Of a stretch of DNA of 64,000 bases, positions 44,201 to 52,154 are shown piece by piece (the first letter of the stretch is position 1; each line of letters opens with the position of its first letter). Made by a program: the position numbers and the translations under genes. Source of the stretch: Glycomyces tenuis DSM 44171 (GTDB lineage: Bacteria; Actinomycetota; Actinomycetes; Mycobacteriales; Micromonosporaceae); assembly GCF_000427885.1 (NCBI RefSeq), contig NZ_ATYW01000002.1:191522-255521 (forward strand). The letters are read 5' to 3'. Under the pieces are notes generated by a model. That model was not told the origin of the DNA. It saw only the letters and a list, made by a program, of their open reading frames with translations, and did no database searches.

Positions 44201-45117
44201 GCCTTCGCCCGGTAGTGGTACCGGTAGCGCTCGGCGAAGCCGAGCCGCCCGTACCAGGCGAGCGCCTCCGCGTTGTCGGTCTCGACCTGCAAGGCGATCC
44301 GCCGCGCCCCGGCGCCGACGGCCCACGCCGTCAGCGCCTCCAGGACCTCGCCGCCCAGGCCGCGCCTCCGGTGCTCCGGGAGCGTGCCGATCGCCGAGAC
44401 CGCCGCGGTGTCGCCCTCGAGCGCGGCCCGGCCGCGGGCGGCCACGGCGCCGCCGCGCCTGATCTCGGCGTACGCCCGGTTCGAGCCCGAGCCGAGGACC
44501 GTCGCCGCGGCCTCCGGCCGCCCGCGCCCGACCTGCTCCAAGAACTCCGGGCTCGGCTCGTGCGCGATGACCGCCTCGCCCGACCGCTCGCCCGCGGCCG
44601 CGGCCTTGGTGAGCACCGCGGTCTCGGCCTCGGCCCGCCAACCGCGCGCGGCGAGCGCCTCGTCGAGGCGGCGGGACAGCGGCAGCGCCACCGCGATCAG
44701 CGGCCGGGCGCCCCGCTCGGCGTACCAGCGCTCGGCCTCGGCGAGCGCCGCGTCCAGGCCCGCGTCCGGCTCGGTCAGCGCGAGCACGGAGTTCGCGCGC
44801 CTCGAGTAGCCGTAGGAGTAGCGTAGAAGCCAACCGCCCGATTCCGCCGATTCCACGGCGGGCCAGCTGGCGGCCAGCAGCCGCTCCAGTCCGAGGATCT
44901 CCGAGAACGGCGTCGGCTTCGGCCCGACCGGCTTGGCCGCCACGACGTCCGCCGCTTCCACGGTGACAATCGTCCCTGTGGGGGGCAGCACCCGCAGCCG
45001 GGCCGCGTCGATCTCGATAAGCTCGCCGATGACGTCGCTGAACCGGCGACCGGGGGCGGCGCCCGCCAAGCGCCTCCTGACGACCACTCGGCGACCGATG
45101 TGCTCGGGTCCCAGCAT
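44197..45117 (-). CDS. GNAT-family N-acetyltransferase with SH3-like N-domain
   Basis: The protein has 306 residues. The first 60 (MLGPEHIGRRVVVRRRLAG, VLPPTGTIVTVEAADVVAAK) form a small beta-barrel. The C-terminal half is a GNAT domain with VSAIGTLPEHRRRGLGGEVL (acetyl-CoA loop) and LQVETDNAEALAWYGRLGF. This fused layout next to fdxA is conserved in actinobacteria. The substrate is unknown. ATG 45117 matches the relatives' N-terminus; GTG 45126 is possible. Confidence 0.8.
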   Translation of the reverse strand: MLGPEHIGRRVVVRRRLAGAAPGRRFSDVIGELIEIDAARLRVLPPTGTIVTVEAADVVAAKPVGPKPTPFSEILGLERLLAASWPAVESAESGGWLLRYSYGYSRRANSVLALTEPDAGLDAALAEAERWYAERGARPLIAVALPLSRRLDEALAARGWRAEAETAVLTKAAAAGERSGEAVIAHEPSPEFLEQVGRGRPEAAATVLGSGSNRAYAEIRRGGAVAARGRAALEGDTAAVSAIGTLPEHRRRGLGGEVLEALTAWAVGAGARRIALQVETDNAEALAWYGRLGFAERYRYHYRAKA

Positions 45118-45214
45118 CTGGTGCACCCCTTACCTTCGGGTTTACTACAACGAATACGCTTTACGCTCATCGCAGCGCAGTCCGCCCGATTGCGCGCCGT
45201 AGGAAGGACGACTC

Positions 45215-45535
45215 GTGACTTACATCATCGCCGAGCCGTGCGTGGATCTGCTCGACAAGGCCTGCATCGAAGAGTGCCCGGTCGACTGCATCTACGAAGG
45301 CAACCGGATGCTCTACATCCACCCCGACGAGTGCGTCGACTGCGGGGCGTGCGAGCCGGTGTGCCCGGTGGAGGCGATCTTCTACGAGGACGACGTCCCC
45401 GAGGAGTGGGACGGCTACACCAAGGCCAACTACGACTTCTTCGACGATCTCGGCAGCCCCGGCGGCGCCTCCAAGGTCGGCAAGATCGACCGCGACGACC
45501 CCTTCGTGGCCGGGCAGCCGAAGAAAGAGGAGTAG
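45215..45535 (+). CDS. fdxA: 7Fe ferredoxin
   Basis: The protein has 106 residues, GTG start. Eight cysteines at 9, 17, 21, 25, 40, 43, 46 and 50 fit a [3Fe-4S][4Fe-4S] ferredoxin: [19 protein letters not shown] and [18 protein letters not shown]. The C-terminal half is the acidic tail of mycobacterial FdxA/FdxC. It donates electrons to cytochrome P450 or other oxidoreductases. The next gene, dapC, begins 5 nt after the stop. Confidence 0.94.
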   Translation: MTYIIAEPCVDLLDKACIEECPVDCIYEGNRMLYIHPDECVDCGACEPVCPVEAIFYEDDVPEEWDGYTKANYDFFDDLGSPGGASKVGKIDRDDPFVAGQPKKEE

Positions 45536-45540
45536 CCGCG

Positions 45541-46656
45541 GTGGCCTACCGCCGTCTCCACAGCGCCTCGCCCGCGCGCGGGCTCCCCGAGTTCCCCTGG
45601 GACCGGCTGGCCCCGTTCAAGGAGCTCGCGGCGTCGCACGCGGAGGGCCTGGTCGACCTGTCGGTCGGCACGCCCGTCGACGAGGTCGCGCCCGCCATCC
45701 GGCAGGCGCTGTGCGAGGCGGCCGACCGGCCCGGCTACCCCACCGTGGCGGGCCCGGCCGAGCTCCGCGAGGCGATCCGGTCGTGGCTGCACCGCCACAC
45801 CGGCGTCGGGCCGGAAGTGGCGGTCCTGCCCACCGTCGGCTCCAAGGAGCTCGTCGCGAACCTGCCCGCCCAGCTCGGCGTCGGGCCCGGTGAGGCGGTC
45901 GCCTACCCCGAGATCGCCTACCCCACCTACGAGATCGGTGCGCTGCTGGCGAAGGCCGAGGCGCTGCCGGTGGCCGACCCGCGCGACGCCGCGGGCCGGA
46001 GGCTCCGCCTGGCCTGGATCAACTACCCGACCAATCCCACCGGCGCGGTCGCCTCCGCCGAGCACCTGCGCGGCCTGGTGCGCTGGGCCCGCGAGCACGG
46101 CGTCGTGCTCGCCTCCGACGAGTGCTACCACACGCTCGGCTGGGACCCGGACCGCCCGCCGGTGTCGGTCCTGGACCCCGCGGTCAACGACGGCGACCTC
46201 ACCGGGCTGCTCGCCGCGCATTCGCTCTCGAAGCGGTCGAACCTGGCCGGGTACCGCTCGGCGTTCCTCGCCGGGGACCCGGCGATCATCGCCGACCTGC
46301 TCGAGATCCGCCGGCACTCGGGGTTCATGGTGCCCTGGGCGGTCCAGCGGGCCACGATCGCGGCCCTCCAGGACGAGGAGCACGCCATCGAGCAGCGCCT
46401 GCGGTACGAGTCCAGGCGCTCGACCCTGCGGGCGGGCCTCGAGGCCGCCGGATTCCGCATCGACGAGTCCCACGCGGGCCTGTACCTGTGGGCGAGCAGA
46501 GGCGAGGACTGCTGGTCGACGGTGGCCTGGCTGGCCGAGCGCGGCATCCTGGCCGCTCCCGGCGAGTTCTACGGGGCGAAGGGCGCCGAGCACGTGCGGG
46601 TGGCGATGACCGCCACCGACAAGGCCGTCGCCGCGGCCGCCGGACGCCTCGGTTGA
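45541..46656 (+). CDS. dapC: Succinyldiaminopimelate transaminase
   Basis: The protein has 371 residues, GTG start. It is a fold type I PLP aminotransferase that makes N-succinyl-LL-2,6-diaminopimelate for lysine and cell-wall synthesis. Visible are INYPTNPTGAVASAEHLRGL (NPTG), DECYHTLGWD (PLP ring), AAHSLSKRSNLAGYRSAF (Schiff-base Lys) and a C-terminal Arg-containing HVRVAMT. The assignment as DapC rests on sequence plus the conserved fdxA-dapC context. Confidence 0.9.
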   Translation: MAYRRLHSASPARGLPEFPWDRLAPFKELAASHAEGLVDLSVGTPVDEVAPAIRQALCEAADRPGYPTVAGPAELREAIRSWLHRHTGVGPEVAVLPTVGSKELVANLPAQLGVGPGEAVAYPEIAYPTYEIGALLAKAEALPVADPRDAAGRRLRLAWINYPTNPTGAVASAEHLRGLVRWAREHGVVLASDECYHTLGWDPDRPPVSVLDPAVNDGDLTGLLAAHSLSKRSNLAGYRSAFLAGDPAIIADLLEIRRHSGFMVPWAVQRATIAALQDEEHAIEQRLRYESRRSTLRAGLEAAGFRIDESHAGLYLWASRGEDCWSTVAWLAERGILAAPGEFYGAKGAEHVRVAMTATDKAVAAAAGRLG

Positions 46657-46676
46657 GGCGCCGGAGACGAACGACA

Positions 46677-46703
46677 GGGCCCGCGGCCGGAGGCCGCGGG
46701 CCC
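46677..46703 (+). terminator. Terminator after dapC
   Basis: A 12-bp perfect stem (46677-46688 with 46692-46703) with a GGA loop lies 20 nt after the stop. Confidence 0.75.
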
Positions 46704-46714
46704 TTCGCTTCCGG

Positions 46715-46870
46715 CTAACCCACCGGTTCCTGCGGCTCCGGCGCCACGGGGTCCTCCACCGGTGGCGCGGCCCCCTGCACCGTGGCCAGAGCCGTCTCGC
46801 CTACCTCGAGCATCGCGGCGACGTCCGGCACCGTCGGCGCCGCGAGTCGTCTGCTCCGACTGGACTCCAT
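46715..46870 (-). CDS. Small hypothetical protein (51 aa)
   Basis: A 51-residue product starts MESSRSRRLAAPTVPDVAAM and ends PEPQEPVG. The Pro/Glu/Val-rich C-terminus looks like a small actinobacterial protein of unknown function. It converges on dapC and would share its hairpin. No Shine-Dalgarno is clear and no family is recognised, so it may not be real. Confidence 0.3.
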   Translation of the reverse strand: MESSRSRRLAAPTVPDVAAMLEVGETALATVQGAAPPVEDPVAPEPQEPVG

Positions 46871-47015
46871 GCACGGCCGGAGGGACGTGACCTTTCGGTG
46901 AAATGCACCGGAGGAATACGGTCGGTACCGCTCGTCAGGGTCACATCGGCGTCATTCTCGACAACGTCGGCGAACGCATTGGCGTTTCGTCGGAGCTTCG
47001 GGCCACACTGGTGAA

Positions 47016-50000
47016 ATGACAGACTCGCTCCTGATCGGCCGGGACCACCCGGCCGCGACCCTGCGCGCGGCGGTGGAGCGGACCGTGGCCAGCCACGGCG
47101 GCCTCGCCCTGGTCACCGGCGAGGCCGGCATCGGCAAGTCCACGCTCGTCACCGGCGTCGCCGCGGGCCACCGGGACGACATGCTCGTCGCCTTCGCCAC
47201 CTCATGGGAGTCCGAGGCCGTCCCGGAGTACTGGCTGTGGACCCAGGTGCTGCGCTCCCTGCGCGGCCAGCTCGGCGAGGACGCCTGGAGGGAGCTGCCC
47301 ACCGGCGCGCCCGCGGTCGGCGCGCTCCTCGGCGAGGCCGAGGGAGCCCTGCCCGACCAGTTCGAGCTGTTCGACGCGATCACCCAGCTGCTCATCGCCG
47401 CCTCCCACCGCAGGCCGCTCCTGGTCGTCCTCGACGACCTCCACTTCGCCGACGCCGGCAGCGTCGAACTGCTCAAGTTCGCCGCCCAGCACACCTGGTT
47501 CGAGCGGGTCCTGTTCGCCGCCACCTACCGCGACTCCGAGATCGACCCCGGCCACCGGCTCCGCGCCCGGATGCTCTCCATGGTCGCCAAGGCCACCGTC
47601 ATCGCGCTCGACGGCCTCGACGAGGACGGCGTCGCCGAGCTCGTCCGCACCACCGTCGGCGCCGTCCCCGAACCGGAGGTGCTCGCCGAGATCACCCGCC
47701 GCACCGGCGGCAATCCGTTCTTCGTCGAGCAGACCGCGCAGCTGTGGGCCTCGGGGCAGCGGGTCGACGCCACCACCGCCGGGATGCGCGACGCCCTCCA
47801 GCGGCGCATCGACCAGCTGCCCGAGCCGCTGCTGCGGATGCTCACGCTCGCCTCCGTCGGCGGCAGGGAGTTCCACCCCGCCGTCATGTCCCAGGCCGCC
47901 GGGATCGAGGTCGACCGGATCGAGTCCGCGCTCGACGCCGCCTGCCAGACCAGGCTCATCCGGCGCGAACGCGACCGCTACGTCTTCGTCCACGACCTGG
48001 TCCGCGAGACGCTGTACCGCAGCATGAGCGAGGAGGAGGGCGCCCACCACCACGGCTGCATCGTCCGCGCGCTCGTCGCCGACGAGTCGCTCCAGAAGCT
48101 CATGCTCACCACCGAGATCGCCCACCACGCCTGGCTCGCCGGCGAGGACCTCGATCCCGAGACCGCCGTCGAATTCCTCGCCCGCGCCGGCACCGAGGCC
48201 AACGGCTGCCTCGCCGTCGGCGGCGCCGAGAAGTACTTCCGCCGCGCCTTGGAGCGCTGCACCCCCGCTATGGTGCGCAGGAGGGTCCTGCTGCGGCTCG
48301 ACCTGGCCGGGGCCGTCAACTGGATGCGCCGCACCGACGAGGCCCGCACCCTCTACGACCAGGCGCTGATCGAGGCCGAGGACTCCGGCGACCCGATGCT
48401 GCTCACCAGGGCCGCGATGGAGGTGCCGCAGACCGAGCGCGTCGACGAGCTCGTCCGCCTCAAGTCGATCGCCTACGCCGGGCTCACCGGTGAGGCCGCC
48501 GAGCCCGGCCTCGACCACGAGGAGCTGACCAGACGGCTGCTGTACCGATACATGTTGGCCGCCCGCGACGGCGGATCCGATGAGGACCTCGCCTTCGGGC
48601 TGTGGGCCGCGCACTCGGTCAACTGGGGGCCGGGCACGGCCGCCGAACGGCAGGCCATCGTCGAAGAGCTCGGCGAGGTCACCCGCCGCACCGGCGATGT
48701 CGAGATGCGCCTCTACGCCGAATCCCTCGGGTGGATCGTGCTCCTCGAGCAGGGCGACCCGGGCTACCGCGCCCAGTTCGCCCGCTTCCGCGCCTTCGCC
48801 GAGGACAGCGACCTGGAGCGCTGGCAGGGCGCGATCCAAGTCGACGGCGCCATCGTCGACATGGTCCAGGGCCGGTTCGAGGACGCCGAGGCGCGCCTCG
48901 GCGCCGCCCTGGAACTGGCCGGCGACGACCCGATGCACGCGCACATGCTGCGCCACGTGCAGTGGGAGCTGCGAATGGCGCGCGGCGAGGCGCCCGAGGT
49001 GCTGCCGGAGGTGTGGGGCGCGGCCTTCGGCGGCGGCTGGCACGCCGACCTGCTCACCGCCGTGACCGCGCTGCGGCGCGGCGACCTCGACTACGCCCGC
49101 GCCGTCCACTCGCGGCTCGAGGACGGCCCCGAGCTGTACGGCGCCTGGGAATCGCTGCTGCTGCGGTTCGAGGCCGAGCTCGCCGTCGCCGACGGGGACA
49201 CGGAGATGATCGCGCGGCTGCGCGAACGCCTCGGCCCCCACGAAGGCGAATGGCTCATCGCCCTCTGGGGCACCAGCGTCAACGGGCCGATCAGCTACTG
49301 GCTGGGGACGCTCGCGGCCGCGGCGGGCGACCCGGCCCAGGCCGCGAAGCACTTCGAGGCCGCGATCGAGCAGTCCGAACGGCTCGACGCCCGGCCGTGG
49401 GCCGAACGCGCCCGCAAGGACGCCGCCGCCCTCACCGTGCTCGTCCCCGAGCCGGGCCCCGCCGAGACCGGCGAGGTCTTCCGCCGCGACGGCGCCACCT
49501 GGACCCTGCGGTACGAGGGCCGCACCGTCCACCTGCCGCACACCAAGGGCCTCGCGGACCTGCACCGCCTGCTGCAGCGACCCCACGCCGAGGTCTCGGC
49601 GGCCGAACTGCTCGACCCCGAGGCGGGGGAGGCGCTCGCCGCCGACGCCAGGCTCGGCGGCGACGACCTCCTCGACGCCGAGGCCCGCGCCCGCTACCGC
49701 GACCACCTCGAAGCGCTCGACGAGCAGATCGACACCGCCGTCGCGCTCGGCGACGACGCCCGGGCCGCCGTCCTCGACGCCGAACGCCAGGCCCTCATCG
49801 ACCAGCTCAAGGCCGCCACCGGGCTCGGCGGCCGGTCGAGGCGCCTGGGCGACAACGCCGAACGGGCCCGCAAGAGCGTCACCAACCGCATCCGCAACAC
49901 CCTCAAGAAGATCGAGGGAAGCCACCCGGCGCTGGCCGAGCACCTGCGGACGGCGATCGCGACCGGATCGAGCTGCGCCTACCGGCCCGACGGCGAGGCG

Positions 50001-50018
50001 CCGTCCTGGCGCCTGTGA
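47016..50018 (+). CDS. Large AAA/TPR-type regulator with conserved C-terminal domain
   Basis: The protein has 1000 residues. An N-terminal STAND/AAA ATPase module carries Walker A TGEAGIGKST (34-43) and Walker B LLVVLDDLHF (134-143). A helical TPR-like region runs from about 350 to 800. The last 170 residues (WTLRYEGRTVHLPHTKGLAD, ERARKSVTNRIRNTLKKIEG, HPALAEHLRTAIATGSSCAY) match a domain known at the end of actinobacterial AAA regulators. No LuxR or BTAD DNA-binding domain is visible, so how it acts is unclear. It is flanked by hairpins and stands alone. Confidence 0.75.
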   Translation: MTDSLLIGRDHPAATLRAAVERTVASHGGLALVTGEAGIGKSTLVTGVAAGHRDDMLVAFATSWESEAVPEYWLWTQVLRSLRGQLGEDAWRELPTGAPAVGALLGEAEGALPDQFELFDAITQLLIAASHRRPLLVVLDDLHFADAGSVELLKFAAQHTWFERVLFAATYRDSEIDPGHRLRARMLSMVAKATVIALDGLDEDGVAELVRTTVGAVPEPEVLAEITRRTGGNPFFVEQTAQLWASGQRVDATTAGMRDALQRRIDQLPEPLLRMLTLASVGGREFHPAVMSQAAGIEVDRIESALDAACQTRLIRRERDRYVFVHDLVRETLYRSMSEEEGAHHHGCIVRALVADESLQKLMLTTEIAHHAWLAGEDLDPETAVEFLARAGTEANGCLAVGGAEKYFRRALERCTPAMVRRRVLLRLDLAGAVNWMRRTDEARTLYDQALIEAEDSGDPMLLTRAAMEVPQTERVDELVRLKSIAYAGLTGEAAEPGLDHEELTRRLLYRYMLAARDGGSDEDLAFGLWAAHSVNWGPGTAAERQAIVEELGEVTRRTGDVEMRLYAESLGWIVLLEQGDPGYRAQFARFRAFAEDSDLERWQGAIQVDGAIVDMVQGRFEDAEARLGAALELAGDDPMHAHMLRHVQWELRMARGEAPEVLPEVWGAAFGGGWHADLLTAVTALRRGDLDYARAVHSRLEDGPELYGAWESLLLRFEAELAVADGDTEMIARLRERLGPHEGEWLIALWGTSVNGPISYWLGTLAAAAGDPAQAAKHFEAAIEQSERLDARPWAERARKDAAALTVLVPEPGPAETGEVFRRDGATWTLRYEGRTVHLPHTKGLADLHRLLQRPHAEVSAAELLDPEAGEALAADARLGGDDLLDAEARARYRDHLEALDEQIDTAVALGDDARAAVLDAERQALIDQLKAATGLGGRSRRLGDNAERARKSVTNRIRNTLKKIEGSHPALAEHLRTAIATGSSCAYRPDGEAPSWRL

Positions 50019-50056
50019 CGCGGCGCCTCCGGACCCCGGGCCCTCCGAACGGCAGT

Positions 50057-50088
50057 GAGGCCGGGCGGGGCGTCCCCCGCCCGGCCTC
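50057..50088. terminator. Bidirectional terminator
   Basis: A perfect 14-bp stem (50057-50070 with 50075-50088) with loop CGTC lies between the convergent AAA regulator and ABC permease genes. Confidence 0.8.
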
Positions 50089-50111
50089 GCCGGGTGTTGT
50101 TCAGTGGTGGT

Positions 50112-50969
50112 TCACTTCCGGTTGTAGGCCCTGACGGTCAGGAAGCCGAACACCGCGATGAAGCCCGCGCACCAGATCAGCGTGGTGGTGACCGCGCCGG
50201 ACTGGACGTTCCCGTCGAACAGGCCCCTGACGCCGTCCACGAGCTGGCTGATCGGCGTGTTCTTCACGATCGGCTGGAGCCAACCGGGCATCGTCGAGGG
50301 GTCGACCATCACGTTGGACAGGAAGGTCATCGGGAACATGATCGACATCGAGATCGACATGACCGTCTTCTCCGAGCGGGTGATCACGCCCAGCCAGGTC
50401 CACAGCCACGAGAAGGAGAAGGCGAACACCAGCAGCAGCGCGATGCCGAGCAGGACGCCGTCGGCGCCCCCCGCGGGCCGGTAGCCCATGACCATGCCGG
50501 TGCCGAACATGATCACTCCTGCCGCGGCGTAGCGGAACACGTCCGCCAGCAGGTAGCCGACCATCGGAGCGGCCCGCCAGATCGGCAGCGTCCGGAACCG
50601 GTCGGTCACCCCCTTCTGGATGTCGATGTTGACCGACATGCCGGTGTACATGGTGGTCATCGCGATGCTCATGACCATGATGCCCGGCAACAGGAATTGC
50701 AGGTAGTCACCGGTGCCGCCGGCGATCGCGCCGCCGAACAGGTAGGTGAACATCAACAGCATGAGGATCGGGAAGACCAGGATGTCGGACAGTTGCTCCG
50801 GCACGTGCTTGATCTTCAGCATCGAACGCCAGCCGAACGTCCGCGCCGCCGCCCAAGCGCTCGGCGCCGCGGGGCGCTCGCTCTGCGCCAGCAGCTTGCG
50901 CAGCCGGTCCTTCTCAACCGGCGCCGGGGCATCCGGGTCTGACTTGGTCTTGGTCTCGGTGAAGGCCAT
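50112..50969 (-). CDS. ABC-2 type exporter permease (DrrB-like)
   Basis: The protein has 285 residues. A charged N-terminal part is followed by six TM helices with ILVFPILMLLMFTYLFGGAI and TFLSNVMVDPSTMPGWLQPI, as in DrrB. It pairs with the ATPase gene 34 nt upstream. The ATG at 50969 has AAGGAAAGGA upstream; the longer reading frame overlaps the ATPase stop and was rejected. Such pairs export drugs or lipids. Substrate unknown. Confidence 0.86.
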   Translation of the reverse strand: MAFTETKTKSDPDAPAPVEKDRLRKLLAQSERPAAPSAWAAARTFGWRSMLKIKHVPEQLSDILVFPILMLLMFTYLFGGAIAGGTGDYLQFLLPGIMVMSIAMTTMYTGMSVNIDIQKGVTDRFRTLPIWRAAPMVGYLLADVFRYAAAGVIMFGTGMVMGYRPAGGADGVLLGIALLLVFAFSFSWLWTWLGVITRSEKTVMSISMSIMFPMTFLSNVMVDPSTMPGWLQPIVKNTPISQLVDGVRGLFDGNVQSGAVTTTLIWCAGFIAVFGFLTVRAYNRK

Positions 50970-51003
50970 GATCGGTTTCCTTTCCTTAACGTCTTCGAGG
51001 GAT

Positions 51004-51963
51004 TCAGGCGTCGACACGGTCGGTCAGGGCGAGGAAGACCTCGTCCAGGCTCGGCTGGCCGAGCGAGAAGTCGTCGACGAGGATGCCGGCCCGCGCGAGT
51101 TCGCCGAGGGCGTGCGAGCCCTGCGTGGCGGTGTCCTCGCCGGGTTTGAGCAGCGCCGTCAGCGCCACCGGGTCGTCGTCGAGCTCGACGTCGGCGCCGA
51201 GCGCTTCGGCCAGGACCCGCTGCGCGTGCTCGCGCTGGTCGGAGTGGTGCAGCCGCAGCCGGATCGAGCCGGCGCCCACGGAGGACTTCAGCTCGCCGGG
51301 GGTGCCCTCGGCGATGACCTTGCCGGTGTCGATGACCGCGATGCGGCCCGCCAGTTGGTCGGCCTCCTCCAGGTACTGGGTGGTGAGCAGGACCGTGGTG
51401 CCTTCGCCGACGATCGTGCGGACGACCTCCCACACCTGGTTGCGGCTGCGCGGGTCGAGCCCGGTGGTGGGCTCGTCGAGAAACAGCAGCTTGGGGGTGA
51501 TGATGATCGAGGCGGCGATGTCGAGCCGGCGGCGCATGCCGCCCGAGTAGGACTTGACCTGCTTGCCGGCCGCGTAGCTGAGACCGAAGGCGTCGAGGAG
51601 GTCCTCGGCGCGGGAGCGCGCGGCGGGCTTGGCGTAGCCGTAGAGGCGCGACAGCAGGACCAGGTTCTCGACGCCGGTCAGGTCCTCGTCGAGCGAGGCG
51701 TACTGGCCGGTGAGGCTCACCTGGGTGCGCACGGCGGCGGCGTCGGTGGTGATGTCGTGGCCGAAGACGCTCGCGGTGCCGGCGTCGGGACGCAGCAGGG
51801 TGGCCAGCATCCTGACGGTGGTGGTCTTGCCGGCCCCGTTGGGGCCGAGCACGCCGTAGACGGTCCCGGCCGGGACGGTCAGGTCGACGCCGTCGACGGC
51901 CTTGATGTCCTTGAAGTGCTTGACGAGCCCTTCGGCTCGGATCGCGGTGTCGCGGTTCGTCAT
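51004..51963 (-). CDS. ABC exporter ATPase (DrrA-like)
   Basis: The protein has 319 residues. Walker A is [11 protein letters not shown], the signature is [17 protein letters not shown], Walker B is [13 protein letters not shown], and the H-loop is [11 protein letters not shown]. The C-terminal domain (about 230-319) is the extra DrrA region. ATG 51963 has GAGG upstream. Two adjacent palindromes at 52039-52070 lie about 80 nt upstream and may bind a regulator, which is not encoded next to the genes. Confidence 0.9.
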   Translation of the reverse strand: MTNRDTAIRAEGLVKHFKDIKAVDGVDLTVPAGTVYGVLGPNGAGKTTTVRMLATLLRPDAGTASVFGHDITTDAAAVRTQVSLTGQYASLDEDLTGVENLVLLSRLYGYAKPAARSRAEDLLDAFGLSYAAGKQVKSYSGGMRRRLDIAASIIITPKLLFLDEPTTGLDPRSRNQVWEVVRTIVGEGTTVLLTTQYLEEADQLAGRIAVIDTGKVIAEGTPGELKSSVGAGSIRLRLHHSDQREHAQRVLAEALGADVELDDDPVALTALLKPGEDTATQGSHALGELARAGILVDDFSLGQPSLDEVFLALTDRVDA

Positions 51964-52038
51964 GATGGCCTCCTGGGTGGGTTTCTCAGCTCTCACCCAG
52001 TAGGCGCTACACCTCCGACACAAGTGCCCGCTCGACCC

Positions 52039-52070
52039 GCTACATCAGATGTAGCAGTGTCCGAGGACAC
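52039..52070. promoter_or_regulatory. Two adjacent palindromes upstream of the DrrAB-like genes
   Basis: GCTACATC-A-GATGTAGC (52039-52055) and GTGTCC-GA-GGACAC (52057-52070) are both perfect. They lie about 80-110 nt before the ATPase start and may be an operator for a TetR- or MarR-type protein. Confidence 0.5.
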
Positions 52071-52085
52071 ATTTCCAAGAGCGAC

Positions 52086-52120
52086 CCGAGCGGGGAGGCC
52101 GCGCCTTCCCCGCTCGGTTT
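52086..52120. terminator. Hairpin downstream of the P-type ATPase gene
   Basis: An 11-bp stem (52086-52096 with 52107-52117) is followed by TTT on the plus strand. For the minus-strand P-type ATPase gene it lies 35 nt after the stop. Confidence 0.55.
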
Positions 52121-52154
52121 CACCGCTCGCGGCGGCAGCGGTGCCGCGCTTCGC

